Source: Phoma sp. XZ068 (taxonomy: Eukaryota > Ascomycota > Dothideomycetes > Pleosporales > Didymellaceae). Taken from it: 64,000 nt of DNA. The notes under the pieces were generated by a model that was given only the letters and a program-made list of their open reading frames with translations, was not told where the DNA came from and searched no databases. Both the position numbers and the translations under genes were made by a program. The DNA is taken from contig RBKR01000018.1 in the NCBI GenBank assembly GCA_004835665.1, positions 372,001-436,000 on the forward strand, read 5' to 3'. Shown piece after piece: positions 1-10,640 of this stretch (position 1 is its first letter; each line of letters opens with the position of its first letter).

Positions 1-1835
1 CCGGGCGTGCGCCTTGGACCTGCAAAGTTAGCGAGATTTCACAACCCCATCTCCGCGAAAATCACATCGAACATACCACCGACGTGCCAACCTCCTTTAT
101 TTGAACAGAACTCGTGTCTGTGGACAATGAAACTACTCCTCTGCCTCGATCCAGCGATTTTCTGATTTTGTGCATCATATTTTCGAAGTGGTGTTGATGG
201 CTAATGCGAAAGCATGGCAGGCGCGTTTGTATGGTACATCAGTATGACGACGCCATGGCGCAAAATGCTAGAACATTGAAGTTACCCAAGCTCATCGACA
301 TTTATTGCGCGGAGTGTAAACGATTGCAGGAAGGGAACCACCAGCTTCTCGCCCCCCTTTCGTACCCCCTTGAGCAGTTCGTCGCGACTTGGATTCGCGA
401 CGTCACTTAAAGGCACGTGACCTCGTTCTTTCAACATAGCATAGGAAGGCGCCATGTGTGTGCATGGACGAGAAACGAATAGATCTGAACGCAGTAAGAA
501 AGACTCCATCCAGATAACTCAGTCCTATTCCCTGATTCCTGGAGAAGCTGCCTCTCGTTTATTCGTCCCTTGCGCGCTTATTGTACACGGTATATCTCCG
601 CGGGATTCCAGGCACATTACAACTTCCAAACCCTCCAGTTTCTCTCACAGACCAGCTCTTAATACCTCGAACTTTTTTCCGGACCGATTATCTTTGTGCC
701 TTCGTTACGAGGCTTTCGGCGGCAACCTTTTCGCTCCTTGCAGCCGCGGTAGATGTCAATGCTTCAGCTTGGCAGGGCTGCTCACCAACTCGTTCAATCT
801 GCCAATCAACTAAGATAACATGTCTCATACATGTTGACGCGTGCGAAATGAATCTAATTGCACTTCCGCGCGGATGCGCTCACTGCGGCGTGGTTAACAC
901 GTTCCATACCTGATCCTCAAATCTCCGCACGTTTCAATTCACGATGTCGTTGGAAATGCCTTGAACCCGTCGGCCAGCTTAAGCTTCGGCATCTAACCAA
1001 GGAATATTCTCCTTGTTTGTCGCGTCAAGCAGATATAGACCAAGATACGTAAATGGAGTGCAAGGCGAATTAGCGTCAGGGAACTCCACAGCCCCGGTAA
1101 GCTCCATCGTTCAGGGATGCCTCAACGTCCGAGTCACGAACACGAACGCACTAGTGCCCAGACACGAACTTATGGGGAAATCATCAGTCGCAGGGGCAGT
1201 TGTGCAGGCAAATCTGAGAAGGCAACGGTCCCAATGCAGCATTTGGTCTGGAGGTGTGACCTGGCTTATGCTCGGAGCTCGGAGGAAAACATGGCTGCGG
1301 GTTTGCAAACGGCGAGACTGCTCACTAAGCTACCAGCTATTGGGCGTTGACAGTTTCTTGGGTTTTCGCCTTCCCCGCATTTTGGATCCGGAACCACACA
1401 AGAGGGACTGCCGCCCATGAAGTGACATGCTTGCCGAGCTCGTAGGGCGAACAGCTGTTATTCTAATTGGATTGTCTGCCGCTCTTACGCGATTTACCAA
1501 GCAAGTTCTTCGGGAATGCCCCTGCGTAACGTGGATTTTCGGTGAGCGTGAGCCGTGCCCAAGACATTCGCTCGGCCCTTTACCAACGGTGGCGGCCGCC
1601 GGTCATCAGTTGATGAGAACTGCCAGCCCAATCAAGTACCGGCGGAACCGAAACCAGGCCACAAAAAGCCCCTTGACGGCATGTGGCTTACATAGACTCC
1701 CAGACACCGCGATGTCATATACCGACGGATCCTGAGCTGGCCTGCTGTCTCCGATTTTGCCATCTGCACTCCATGTAGACGCCAGCTAACGCACAGTTCG
1801 TCCTGTTGATTGGCAACACTCCGTCGTTTGTCGCG
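1..1835. other. gene-free left edge
   Basis: I see no supported gene here. Open frames are short (at most about 135 codons), overlap on both strands and have no family resemblance or coherent splice signals. The stretch presumably contains the promoter of the rhodopsin-domain gene starting near 1836. No long repeats or transposon ends were seen. Confidence 0.5.
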
Positions 1836-3063
1836 ATGGTGACGGATCCGCTATCTACGATACCCATGTGGGTATGCCTTCTCCTCTCTGTCGCACTGAT
1901 CGCCATCCGGATCGGGTTCCGGCTGTGGAGGAAACAGCGCCTTATCCGCGGTGACTACTGGTGCTTGTTGGCTGCAGTATTCGCTATTATGCGGCTAGTC
2001 TCCAATTATTACCTGTTGCTTTACGGCTCTACGAGAAGTATGCTGTGCAACAATGGTCGCAGAGAGCTAGAGGCTAATCTAGGCACAGTATTAACGACAG
2101 AGCGCCGCCTCCAACTTCTTCAGCCTGAATACGAGTTACCCGCATCTCAGGTTGTGATAGGAAGCAAACTTGTTCTGGGGACTCGGAGCATGTTAACATG
2201 CTTGTAAGCTTTTCGAGTTTTGAGATGCGCTCAAGCGCTCACAGAAATATAGGTTATGGTGCCTGAAGATGGCCGTCTTCGATCTACTGGCAAGAATCAT
2301 CGCCAAGATGCCATACGAACGGATCATCGTGTATAGCTTTTGGACTGCGCTGTTCTCAACCTTTATTGCCTCTATTGTCACTGTATTTGTCGGCTGCCGT
2401 CCCTTCGATCGACATTGGCAGATCTACCCTGATCCTGGAGTATGGTATGTCATATCAAGATCGACATCACGACCTCGTCAGTAACCATTGTAGTGTTGTT
2501 GGGAACCTTTGGCTTATTACGTATGAAACGAGCAACATCATCACCGACCTTATGCTCATGGCTCTGCCATTCACTCTGATCTGTTCAGTCACAATCCCTA
2601 TGGCACAGTAAGTATACTCTCCTCCAACAGGTAGTAAGCATCATTTTTCGACAAGAGCTGACCATTCTATAGGCGCCTTCGAGTTCTATCCCTGTTTAGC
2701 ATTGGTATCTTTCTCGTCGTCATTAGCATAATTCGCATCATCCAGGGGAAAAACTCGCGAGTCCAGCGTGGCCATACCTTATGGGCCTCGCTTGAGGTCC
2801 TGCTCGCCGCCATCGTCGCCGTAACCCCAACGATATATGCGCTGGCACGTGGCCGCCACGAAATGGATACTCTCAGCAGGACGCACCTGTCTGAATACCC
2901 AAAAGGGCGTACATTCTCCGAGGGAACGATGCCAAGCGACAAATACAGCGACAGTCTGTGGACCGAACTGCACGACGAAACCGTGAATCGACTGGACAGC
3001 GCAAGCTCTCAAAAAGCACTAATAGGGATGCGGCATCAACCACTTGATGAACGAGTTGTATGA
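1836..3063 (+). CDS. rhodopsin-domain (PTH11-like) integral membrane protein
   Basis: Model: exons 1836-2203, 2253-2444, 2482-2607 and 2673-3063 give 358 aa. All three junctions keep frame and restore family sequence: exon 1 to 2 reads LTCLLWCLKMAVFDLL, exon 2 to 3 reads PDPGVC, exon 3 to 4 reads PMAQRLRVL. Seven hydrophobic segments are visible, starting with IPMWVCLLLSVALIAIR after a short N-terminus. Hallmarks of the fungal rhodopsin-domain family are the YER and FIASIV region, CRPF-x5-YPDPG, SNIITDLMLMALPF and HTLWASLEVL. Members are plasma-membrane proteins; some act as receptors such as PTH11, but most have no known ligand. I chose ATG 1836 because the open frame upstream starts with TTG. 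The stretch between YGSTR and GSKLVLG in exon 1 is less typical and could hide another intron. The family call is strong; the function is unknown. Confidence 0.8.
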
Positions 3064-3095
3064 TCCTGATTGTAATAGTAAATGATACCCAAGAT

Positions 3096-3536
3096 TTATG
3101 ATTCGCAGGCGCTCTTTGCGCGCCTCATCGTTCCCTCTAGCTCGTGTTTTGCAACAATTAGAGCCTTCCTGAGTCGCTCGTATTCTTCGAAGACGCTGTT
3201 CAGCCACTGCCTCGCCCATACAGCACCGGTTTCACTGTCTCCTCCCATCGACCTATACACGAGTGCAGCGTCCAATGCTAAGACCCACCCGTAGTGAGCG
3301 TCAAGATCACGACGTTCTGCCAACAATTCTTCGACCTCCGTAATCCGCCGTTGCACAAATTGCGTTTGCGTAGTACGGGAAAACACACCCACCGGGTGAA
3401 TCGTTGCCACAACTTCAAGGACCTTGTTACCGCACATGTTGGCTGCAAGAACACCATCGATGAACTCTCTGAAATCCATGGGTGGGAAAACTTCGTCAGG
3501 AGACTTCTCACAACCTTGACAAGATGTTGTTTTCAT
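3096..3536 (-). CDS. small uncharacterised protein, predicted helical
   Basis: A 146-aa frame begins at ATG 3536; the open frame runs a little further upstream but without another ATG. I do not recognise it. The C-terminal half (VQRRITEVEELL to the end) is rich in E, K, R, L and A and looks like a long helix or coiled coil. No signal peptide or membrane segment is visible. It is divergently arranged with the small gene starting at 3773, with about 236 bp between the two starts. It could be an accessory, lineage-specific protein; homology is untested. Confidence 0.45.
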   Translation of the reverse strand: MKTTSCQGCEKSPDEVFPPMDFREFIDGVLAANMCGNKVLEVVATIHPVGVFSRTTQTQFVQRRITEVEELLAERRDLDAHYGWVLALDAALVYRSMGGDSETGAVWARQWLNSVFEEYERLRKALIVAKHELEGTMRRAKSACES

Positions 3537-3698
3537 GAAGCTAGTCTGCTTGAGGAGGGAAAGCAGTGGCCAAAGACCTCTTGAAAACAAGGGCCGCTCG
3601 ATGTTATCTTGAGGCAGTGATCTGTGATTACAACTTCACATCAAACAGCTTCCATATTTTGTGTCACGATAAAACGAACAGTAGCCATACTCAGTACG

Positions 3699-3706
3699 TA
3701 TAAATA
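3699..3706 (+). promoter_or_regulatory. TATA box for the small gene at 3773
   Basis: TATAAATA lies 67-74 nt upstream of ATG 3773, a normal spacing for a fungal core promoter. It sits between two divergent small genes. Confidence 0.45.
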
Positions 3707-3772
3707 GGACCAACGGCTAGCAACGCACCGTAGAAGCGATTGTCCCGCAAACCGGCTTAAACTGCAGTCACG

Positions 3773-4178
3773 ATGCACACACACCAAACACCACGCCTCA
3801 AACAGTTGGATCAAAACATTCTGGCAGGTCCTACCGGCAAATTATGACAAAATCAAACAGCGCTGGATCAAAATTGCCACACTCCACGGTGATGCAGTGT
3901 CAGACCTGCTACCTTCAGATCGCGCAGGAGCAATCAACTCACTCAAGGGAGAGATCGAGATGCTAGGGAGGGATATTGAGGAGTATAGAAATATTGTCAG
4001 GAGCATTAGCATTACGGATGTGGCGGAGATGTATGTAGTTGCTGGGAAAGGAAGGCAACGAGCGCTCCAGGCTGCGAAGGAAGATTTTGAGGCTGTGGAG
4101 GGTAGTTTGAAGATGGCTGAGTACAGGATGAAGGAAATCAAGGCCGAGATTACATACGGCTTTAACTGGCAGGAGTGA
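3773..4178 (+). CDS. small uncharacterised coiled-coil protein
   Basis: Proposed exons 3773-3827 and 3898-4178 give 111 aa. The second exon is a clear open frame; the first was chosen because an ATG follows the TATA box at 3699 and a phase-1 donor (AG then GTCCTA) joins in frame to an acceptor at GATGCAG. The donor is weak, so the first exon is uncertain; the same frame is open upstream without an ATG. The product is dominated by heptad-like helix (SLKGEIEMLGRDIEEYRNIV, then EAVEGSLKMAEYRMKEIKAE). There is no signal peptide and no known motif. It is probably a lineage-restricted protein paired with the divergent gene at 3096-3536. Confidence 0.4.
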
Positions 4179-4322
4179 GGTCTCTTGGTGTATGCATGGT
4201 ATTTGATATATACTTTGAATATTGCCTATAGCGGGCTTTTATCTTCCCCATTTCTGTCCCAAGCTTTACTACTCAGCTTACCAAGCTCTCCACATAAACG
4301 TTTCTTCCACAATAGCTACAGA

Positions 4323-5056
4323 CTACAGCTCCTGATGTTCGGTGAATCCACAAGTCCACTCGTTCTGGTTTGGCAGCGGTGCCGTATTGGGAATGTTACT
4401 ACTCTCTCGAAACTCAATGATTTCTCTCTTTCCTTTGTTATCCCTGATGACAGCGAACGCAGCATTAGTGAAGTACATAGTACGCTTCGCCAATCGGTGC
4501 ATGCCGCCGGCCCATCCAATCATGTAAACAAAGCCACCCTTGTCGCCATTGGCGTTGGGTATCCCGAGTGTGTTAATGAAACCGTGCTCGAATGGCGCGA
4601 AACTCTTGCCGAGAGTCTTGTTGAAGCTGTGATATAGCTCTAATGAGCCATCGTAGTTGTAATGTGTGTCGTTGAAAGTGAACTTGATGTCCTTGGAAAA
4701 GGCTGAGTCGCGCACTGTGGGCCAATCACCATTCTCTGGGTATGGGTAGAAGCCTAGGAAGCTAGTATGAGTATGGCAATAACATATAAAACCAGGTGAA
4801 CTGACCATTTATCTGGCACTCCAGCCAACTGGAGAGCTGAACGCTAGCGTTTGCGCTTTTCGATTCAGCTAGTTCGCATGGGTTATGTACACTGCTTTCG
4901 ATGGAGCCTCTGAGTTTGGCTTGCGCATCGTCTACATGGATCACGGATGCCGTCACTGAGGTCACAAGACCGCACGCAGCAACTGGTTCGCATGATTAGT
5001 ATAGGATAAAGGTTGGCCTGCACGAACGACATACGGGCAGAAGAAAGGAAGCGCAT
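4323..5056 (-). CDS. small secreted protein, candidate effector
   Basis: Model on the minus strand: exon 1 5056-5035 (22 nt), exon 2 4982-4806, exon 3 4753-4323, encoding 209 aa. The first exon and junction restore a signal peptide (MRFLSSALAACGLVTSVTAS), which supports the short first exon. Exon 2 to 3 reads ECQINGFYPYPENGDW in frame. The mature protein has three cysteines and at least two N-x-S/T glycosylation sites (NDTH, NKTL). The C-terminal half (GFINTLGIPN, KGGFVYMIGWAGGMHRLAKRTMYF, then a beta-rich end) is loosely reminiscent of NTF2/SnoaL-like folds, but I cannot confirm that. It lacks any catalytic motif I know. Secretion is well supported; an effector role is only a guess from size and signal peptide. 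Confidence 0.65.
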
Positions 5057-5591
5057 TGTGAGTGAGTGTTGTCAGCAATAGTGGTTTGTTTGCGAACTGG
5101 TACCAATGTATATCGAAGTATGGCGCGACATGAGTGGCTTATATATGCATGCAGCCGCGGCTGAGGCTGAGCCAGGAACGCTGTGCTTAGCGCGGACGTA
5201 AGCACGGGAGTATCGACCAACAGAACCATTTACTGTATGCGGACGGCAGCCTAAAAACAGCTTGATCAACGGGTACCGAAATGTGGTTCGTCGAGGATGC
5301 TGACAAGGCAAACAATGTTGACAAGGCTGATGATGTGCGATCGGACCAGAGGGCAAACAAGGAGCATGTGCTGGAGCCACAATTCGTGCATCGTGGGGGC
5401 CATTGGCAGCCGGGATGATTATACTTAGAAGCAAGGCAGGTCGAAAAGTGCGATTCTTGCTTGTCACGAAAGCGCGCTCGTAAGAAAGCTCTGCAGTGCA
5501 TCGACGACGAGAGGAGAGGAGGTATGCAGAGACAAAACCAAGTATAGATAAGCACAGAAGCAACTCTCTTCCATCAAGAAAGCAACAACAA
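5057..5591. other. intergenic, no gene seen
   Basis: This is the region between the secreted-protein gene and tRNA-Lys. Minus-strand open frames here (up to 243 codons) run antisense through the tRNA and have no coding character. Confidence 0.5.
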
Positions 5592-5664
5592 GCCCGGCTG
5601 GCACAATCGGTAGCGCGTGAGACTCTTAATCTCAAGGTTGTGGGTTCGAGCCCCACGTCGGGCT
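5592..5664 (+). tRNA. tRNA-Lys (CTT), no intron
   Basis: The 73-nt cloverleaf has a 7-bp acceptor stem (GCCCGGC with GTCGGGC, one G-T pair) and a 5-bp anticodon stem TGAGA/TCTCA around loop CTCTTAA, so the anticodon is CTT (codon AAG). The T arm is GTGGG-TTCGAGC-CCCAC. The D arm contains TGGCAC and GGTA, with one mismatch in its stem. A short T run follows at 5664-5666 and 5669-5673, as expected for RNA polymerase III termination. The last base listed is the discriminator; CCA is not encoded. Confidence 0.95.
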
Positions 5665-6550
5665 TTCCTTTTTGCTTGAAAGTATCTCGATCCCTCTTGC
5701 GGTTGACGAGATATGTTGGGTTGAAGTTTTTGCTTTGTGCGGTGTGGTGAAGGTCCGTGCGCGCGCCAGCGTCTAGCGCATCCTCGTGATTCGCGACAAC
5801 CACGTGCGCACGTGTGCCGATGACGTATGGAGTTCACTTCGGAGCTCTGTTATTTTGTTTTTGTGTGTTGTTTCATACAAACATTTCAGTCCACGGCGGT
5901 AATCTTTTGGAATATCTGTTCTTTGGATTTCAGTCGTGTAGCTGGGCTTTGTTCTGACAGTGAATGTGCGTAATCTCTCGAGTCGTTGCGAGTCCTGTAC
6001 AGGCGTCACTGGGCTGCAAGTTAATGACTGGGAGTGCAGGAGGGCTTCGCTGAAGCTGGCTGTTGCAATCTGATGAGGTGTTATCAGTGAAAGTCAATGC
6101 AAGGTGTGCAAAGCACCGGTATGGCCACACATCTGTCGTACTGACTCGACCTTTGGCTGCTAGTGCTGCTTTGCTGGGACGGCTGCAGTCCTTCATACGT
6201 GTAAACCGATACCCTTGCGATAGGTCGTTGCTTCCAGGGCAGGCTGGTGATGTTGCTCAGATGCTCACGGAAGGAACCAAGCGGCGGTACCTGCGAGCTC
6301 CGGCGCGCGACAGATACGCACTCACTAACAACCACAACCCCACATATCATTCCCAAAGTTATCGTCCCAGCAGTGGTGAGTCACGCAGCATTCTAACACA
6401 CTATTGTTTCTGATATGACATAGACGATACATCGCCTATTGAATGATCCACTTTCCTCAAATACGCTGTTATTCACTTTATGCAGCTCACCATGCGGTCA
6501 CGTAGCCTGGTCAACTCGAGACGAAATTTGTCATACCAGACAGCCCCCTT
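5665..6550. other. intergenic, no gene seen
   Basis: Only short overlapping frames are present on both strands. The 3' UTR of the GFA gene (minus strand) is expected near 6300-6550. Confidence 0.45.
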
Positions 6551-7675
6551 TCAATCCCCGCGCTTTCGCTGCTCCTTCAAGCCTTCGCCCAAGGCCCTCG
6601 CTAAGCCCTTGTTCATCGCGAACTCCTCGAAGCTCACCCTGTCCGTCCACCAAGACAGCAGCTCTTCGGCCCTTGCTCCACTATCAGCGTCCAAAAGCCC
6701 GGCCGCTACGTCTATCAGCTCATGTCTTGTCTTTTCTTCTCCACCGTCCCAGAAGACATTAGCACCGCATCGGCCACAAAATGTCCTTGTCACTCCGTCG
6801 CTGCTGCGGTAGCTCTTCATCGCACCCCAGTACTTGTTCGAATGTCCATTATGGTACGATGGGAACGGTTGGGTAAGGTCAGAATCGAGGAATATGTTGG
6901 CAGTGGGTACGAAAGCCCAGAATGTGATGTCGAAACCTGAAGCACGGCGGCAGGAGATGCAGGCGCAAGTTCCAGCGAGATAACGGGTATCATCATGGCG
7001 AAGCCACCACGGAGTGCTCGAGGGGTTTGCTGCCGCGTTCTGTCCGAGGTGGTATGGAATCATCAGATCTGGGAAGTCTGAGCGTGCAGTCTTCGAGGCA
7101 GCATTGGGAGGCGTGATCCAGAACTCGACACTGCGACAGCTGCAGTGCGCGTGTATGGGCGTTGCAGCAGGTTCTCGTCTACTCAAGGAGGTGCTGTAGT
7201 AATCGTGCGGTACTTCGTCGCTATCTCCAGCGTCTCGTTTCCACCTCGTCAAGACCTTCCCATCAATACTCGTAACCCAATCGCTGGCACCACCATCCTT
7301 CGTATCCTCGATCCACATGCAACTCTTATATTCCACGATCCCTTTCGTGTCATCGACCTGCAATGTCCCAGTCGCAGCCACGAATTGTCCATTGTTGCGA
7401 TACTCGATGTACATATGTGTTCCACATGTTGCGCAGAACCACCTGATCAACTTGTCAGAGCTGTGGTATGGTGTCAGGTTCGAAACATCTGGCTTTGGTG
7501 CAGACAGATCGTGAGTGATGTTAAAGTACGAAGTTAACAACGATCCAGAGATTCGACGAGAAGTCTCGCAGCTGCAGAGGTCTGAAGGAATCGGAAGACT
7601 GGAGTTGGGTACGGTGAAGGTATGGGTGGCTAAGCCGCAAGAACATTCCACTGTGAGCTCTCGCGAGGCGCTCAT
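6551..7675 (-). CDS. tandem GFA-domain (CENP-V/GFA) zinc protein
   Basis: Intronless; 374 aa from ATG 7675 (the open frame continues upstream, but without family sequence). It holds two GFA/CENP-V units. Unit 1 (about residues 6-150) has CSCG, CSCETSRRISG and FCATCGTHMY. Unit 2 (about 170-330) has HCSCRSVEF, CACISCRRASG and FCGRCGANVF. These are the CxC, CxxC-type zinc ligands of the family named after glutathione-dependent formaldehyde-activating enzyme. Most fungal members have unknown substrates, so formaldehyde chemistry should not be assumed. Both units keep all visible cysteine pairs, so both probably bind zinc. There is no signal peptide if the start is at 7675. Confidence 0.85.
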   Translation of the reverse strand: MSASRELTVECSCGLATHTFTVPNSSLPIPSDLCSCETSRRISGSLLTSYFNITHDLSAPKPDVSNLTPYHSSDKLIRWFCATCGTHMYIEYRNNGQFVAATGTLQVDDTKGIVEYKSCMWIEDTKDGGASDWVTSIDGKVLTRWKRDAGDSDEVPHDYYSTSLSRREPAATPIHAHCSCRSVEFWITPPNAASKTARSDFPDLMIPYHLGQNAAANPSSTPWWLRHDDTRYLAGTCACISCRRASGFDITFWAFVPTANIFLDSDLTQPFPSYHNGHSNKYWGAMKSYRSSDGVTRTFCGRCGANVFWDGGEEKTRHELIDVAAGLLDADSGARAEELLSWWTDRVSFEEFAMNKGLARALGEGLKEQRKRGD

Positions 7676-8856
7676 ATTCGCGACTGCTACTGCGATTAAA
7701 CAGTTTGAGACCAGCCGTAAGAGAACAAGTGGGAATAAGGACTGACGGGTGGGAGACGCGCAGTCGATCGTATAATGGCGCACGCTACTGCTTAAGTGAC
7801 GAGTAGCCAACGTATCCAATTCAAGGCGACTCAGAAGACTAGACGTAGGTGCGGAGGAGTTTGTTTTATGATATAGATCTTCTACATAGCACGGCAATAA
7901 CAGCAGGGCGCGAAAGTGATACGACTCCATAAAAAGTGTGGTCGTAGGGCGCGACCCCGCTTCAACAACCGGCGATGAATCTACGTCATTCGTCCACGCA
8001 GCAACACTAGGGTCGAGACGGTGGAAAGGACAGCGAGAAATCCACGCGAATTAGATACAGACAAGGCAGTGACCGCAAGCCAGGGAGAATGGATATAAGG
8101 TGCGAGCGTGCCTCGAGGCGATGTATCAATCGACTTCCAAAAGAGTAGCGAGTGCGTCGGCAACAATCGTCCCTCCCCGCACATACATGCAGCCGAGCCG
8201 TCCAAATCTTGCATCAAAGCACCAACCAGAGTAAAAGAAACTGTTGTGCAGAGAGAAGCAAGGTCTACAGTTGATGGATGCGACTGCTAGGCACCTTGCA
8301 GATAAGTTGGGAGTGGCTTGACTGCTCCTGGACTGCAGTGATTTCCTTGATATCCCATTTTGTCCTATGGTGGGGACGCATTTCTGCTGGGTCTGTCTCT
8401 TGTGTATTGTCTGAGAGCCTCAAAAGTTCCGTAATCTAAACCTGATAGACCAAACGTCGATAGCGGTGCGCGCGCTGGGGAGTTGTAGTCTGGCTGCACT
8501 TCACTGACCTGAGTGCAGGCTACTACTGCGCCCTCCGTATCAGCACTTGTTTGTTTCAATTCGCCCAACGAGATATACCTAAATAACAAGGCTCTTGGTA
8601 TGAACATTTCTCGCAACCTTCTCATTGGACTTGCGCGTCGAGGGAGTTGACGCGAACTTGACGCGTGCCTTTCACCGTTTGCTCCCACTCGTTCGGGAAA
8701 CGCTAGTGTCAGGCAGCTATAAAATTCCTTCGAGCGCAGCCGACCTTTTGCTTCTTCGTCTCACCCTGCTTTGCACTGGGGCCCTACATTGGCCGACTCC
8801 ATTGTAGTATCTTTGACCTGAATTGACCTGGGACTGTACTTTGTACAGGCCAACCC
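7676..8856. other. intergenic, left part of repeat island
   Basis: No supported gene. A TATAAAA at 8718-8724, followed by a pyrimidine-rich stretch, looks like a core promoter, but no open frame follows. A perfect palindrome (CTGTAC-TTT-GTACAG) lies at 8834-8848, just before the tandem array. Confidence 0.45.
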
Positions 8857-9370
8857 TGACCTCTTCACTGAGCGTTGGGTGGGGCTTCTCGCGTATCCTG
8901 TACGCAGTTGCCACGGGCTCTTAAGCGTATTAAGTACGCGGTAGTTGTCTGTCTGAGGCTGATCGGAATAGCGATCAGTTCCTCCTTTGTCACAATTTCC
9001 TTGCCCGTCACTGTTTCTTACGGTGACGTTTCCCTGACCTCTCTGCTTCTCGCGTAACTTACACGCAGCTGCCATGAACTCTTGAGCATACTCAGTACGC
9101 GGTAGTCTATCTGAGGCTGATCGGAATAGCGATCAGATCTTCCTTTGTCTCAATCTCCTTTTCTCGTCACTGTGTCCCACGGTGACGTTTCCCTGACCTT
9201 TTCATTGACCGTTGGATAATGCTCTTCGCGTATCTTGTACGCAGTTGCCACAAACTCTAAAGCGTACTATGTACATGGTAGTCTGGCTGGGGCTGGCCGG
9301 AAGAGCGATGAGTCCCTCCTTTATCAGAATCTCTTGTTCCCATCACTGTATCTCACAGTAATGTTTCCTG
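8857..9370 (+). repeat. tandem repeat of three hairpin-rich units
   Basis: Three diverged direct copies begin with TGACCT at 8857, 9035 and 9194, of about 178, 159 and 177 bp. Each carries a series of short inverted repeats. These include GCGTA-N5-TACGC (8891-8905 and 8925-8939 in copy 1), CTGATCG-N6-CGATCAG (8959-8978 and 9117-9136, decayed in copy 3), and a 23-nt hairpin with 9-bp arms (9006-9028, 9165-9187, 9341-9363). Copies differ mainly by transitions. No open frame spans the array. It could be the remnant of a non-autonomous element, a minisatellite, or part of a non-coding transcript; the strand given is arbitrary. Confidence 0.8.
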
Positions 9371-10427
9371 TCCACCGGAACAAGCCCGGAAAGCGTCAAC
9401 GCGAGGCGTTACGCAATGACGCAGCACCAGGAAGCGGAAGCGACAAGCAACGAGCCTTCGCTGGCCGACTGAACCGCCAATGTTGGCCGGACCATGAGCC
9501 TCAACTGAGAGTTTCGCCAAGGGCATGATAAAGACCACCCATCATATGCCACCTTTTCAAGGACTGATTGAGCTAGGAGAAGTGCCGGCGAGTCTTTATT
9601 GGGCTACCTGTTTACGTCCATCGTCTTCGTTGCCTCGAAGGCAGGTGCCGCATCACTCAGACCGGATCCTTGCTATAGCGCCTTTGCACTGGGCGCTACA
9701 TTCGGACGCATGTCACGCTATGGCCACTCTTCCTCTTCCATCGTCGCCCTGTTACTTGTCAACTCCCGCAATCACCTTCGCCTCACGGATGAGAGTCTTT
9801 GCAGTACGACCGAAGTGAGCAGTTGCCATCACTTCACAACAGTTATAAACGCCTTGCCGACGATTACCATCGACTAGCAAACGATCACCGCCGCGTCGCC
9901 AACGTTCACCATTGGCTCACTGACGGGAGTCGTCACGGTACGACAGAAGGCAACGTTCGCCGGCGACCGCAAGGTTGTGGTGTCGAGCGATTTACTTGAG
10001 CTGCTGTTCGACCGCTGCGATCGCCAAGGGCTACGATTAGATTTGTTATATTTGTCAACATCATCCATATCGTCAGTATCTGGCATTTGGGCGGGGGCGT
10101 GGTGGGAGGAGGGGAGGCGAGTGGAGGTGGAGACGCTGTCGGCGTGGAAGGAGATTGTTTGTGCCGCTCATTGTGTTACCCATCATGAGGATTGAGGATA
10201 GCTGATGGAGGGAGGGATGAGTGTTAGGGAGGCAAGGAGAGACAAGGTTGGGGGGGGGGGGGCAGACGCGGCGGGTTTCGTCGACGCGGGCAACCTCACC
10301 GATTGGAGTGTTCGTGGTACGATCAAAGAGAACATGCAGACGTCAATTTGCCGACGGTATTCCTCACGGTGAGACTTCAGCCAACGGTTGCCATCGCCTC
10401 GCTAACGTGAATCTCTCCAGCACGATC
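9371..10427. other. intergenic, low-complexity patches
   Basis: No gene seen. Short CGATCACC/CGTTCACC-like motifs recur around 9860-9960. A run of 13 G residues lies at 10250-10262. Confidence 0.45.
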
Positions 10428-10640
10428 GAAGGCGTCAATCACCATCACCCTGCCAGCATACTTGTCTGGATTCGACCACTCACGCTCACCGCATCTATTC
10501 AAAGCTACAGCACATGCGTCTACTCAATACCACAGAAGGCGCAGATCACCATCGCCACGCCAGCATACCTCATGCAAATACCGCCGCTCACGCTCATCAC
10601 GCCAAAACAAACCTTCCGGATGCGGTACTGGCCTCATAAT
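10428..10640 (+). repeat. two-copy direct repeat, ~106 bp period
   Basis: Copy A starts at 10428 and copy B at 10534; both begin with GAAGGCG and share a similar first ~34 nt ending in GCCAGCATAC, then a second block around CTCACGCTCA. The rest of the unit is diverged. It lies in the same gene-free island as the hairpin array, and neither copy codes for anything I can support. Confidence 0.6.

Noticed and set aside
454..1420. Several 100-135 codon plus-strand frames at the left edge
   Set aside because: They overlap on both strands and lack coherent protein composition or splice structure.
5072..5803. 243-codon minus-strand frame with GLEPTTLRLRVSRATD-like sequence
   Set aside because: This is the well-known artefact of translating the antisense strand of a tRNA gene (tRNA-Lys, 5592-5664).
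8857..9370. CRISPR array
   Set aside because: Units are ~160-178 bp, only three and diverged, in a eukaryote; not a CRISPR repeat-spacer pattern.
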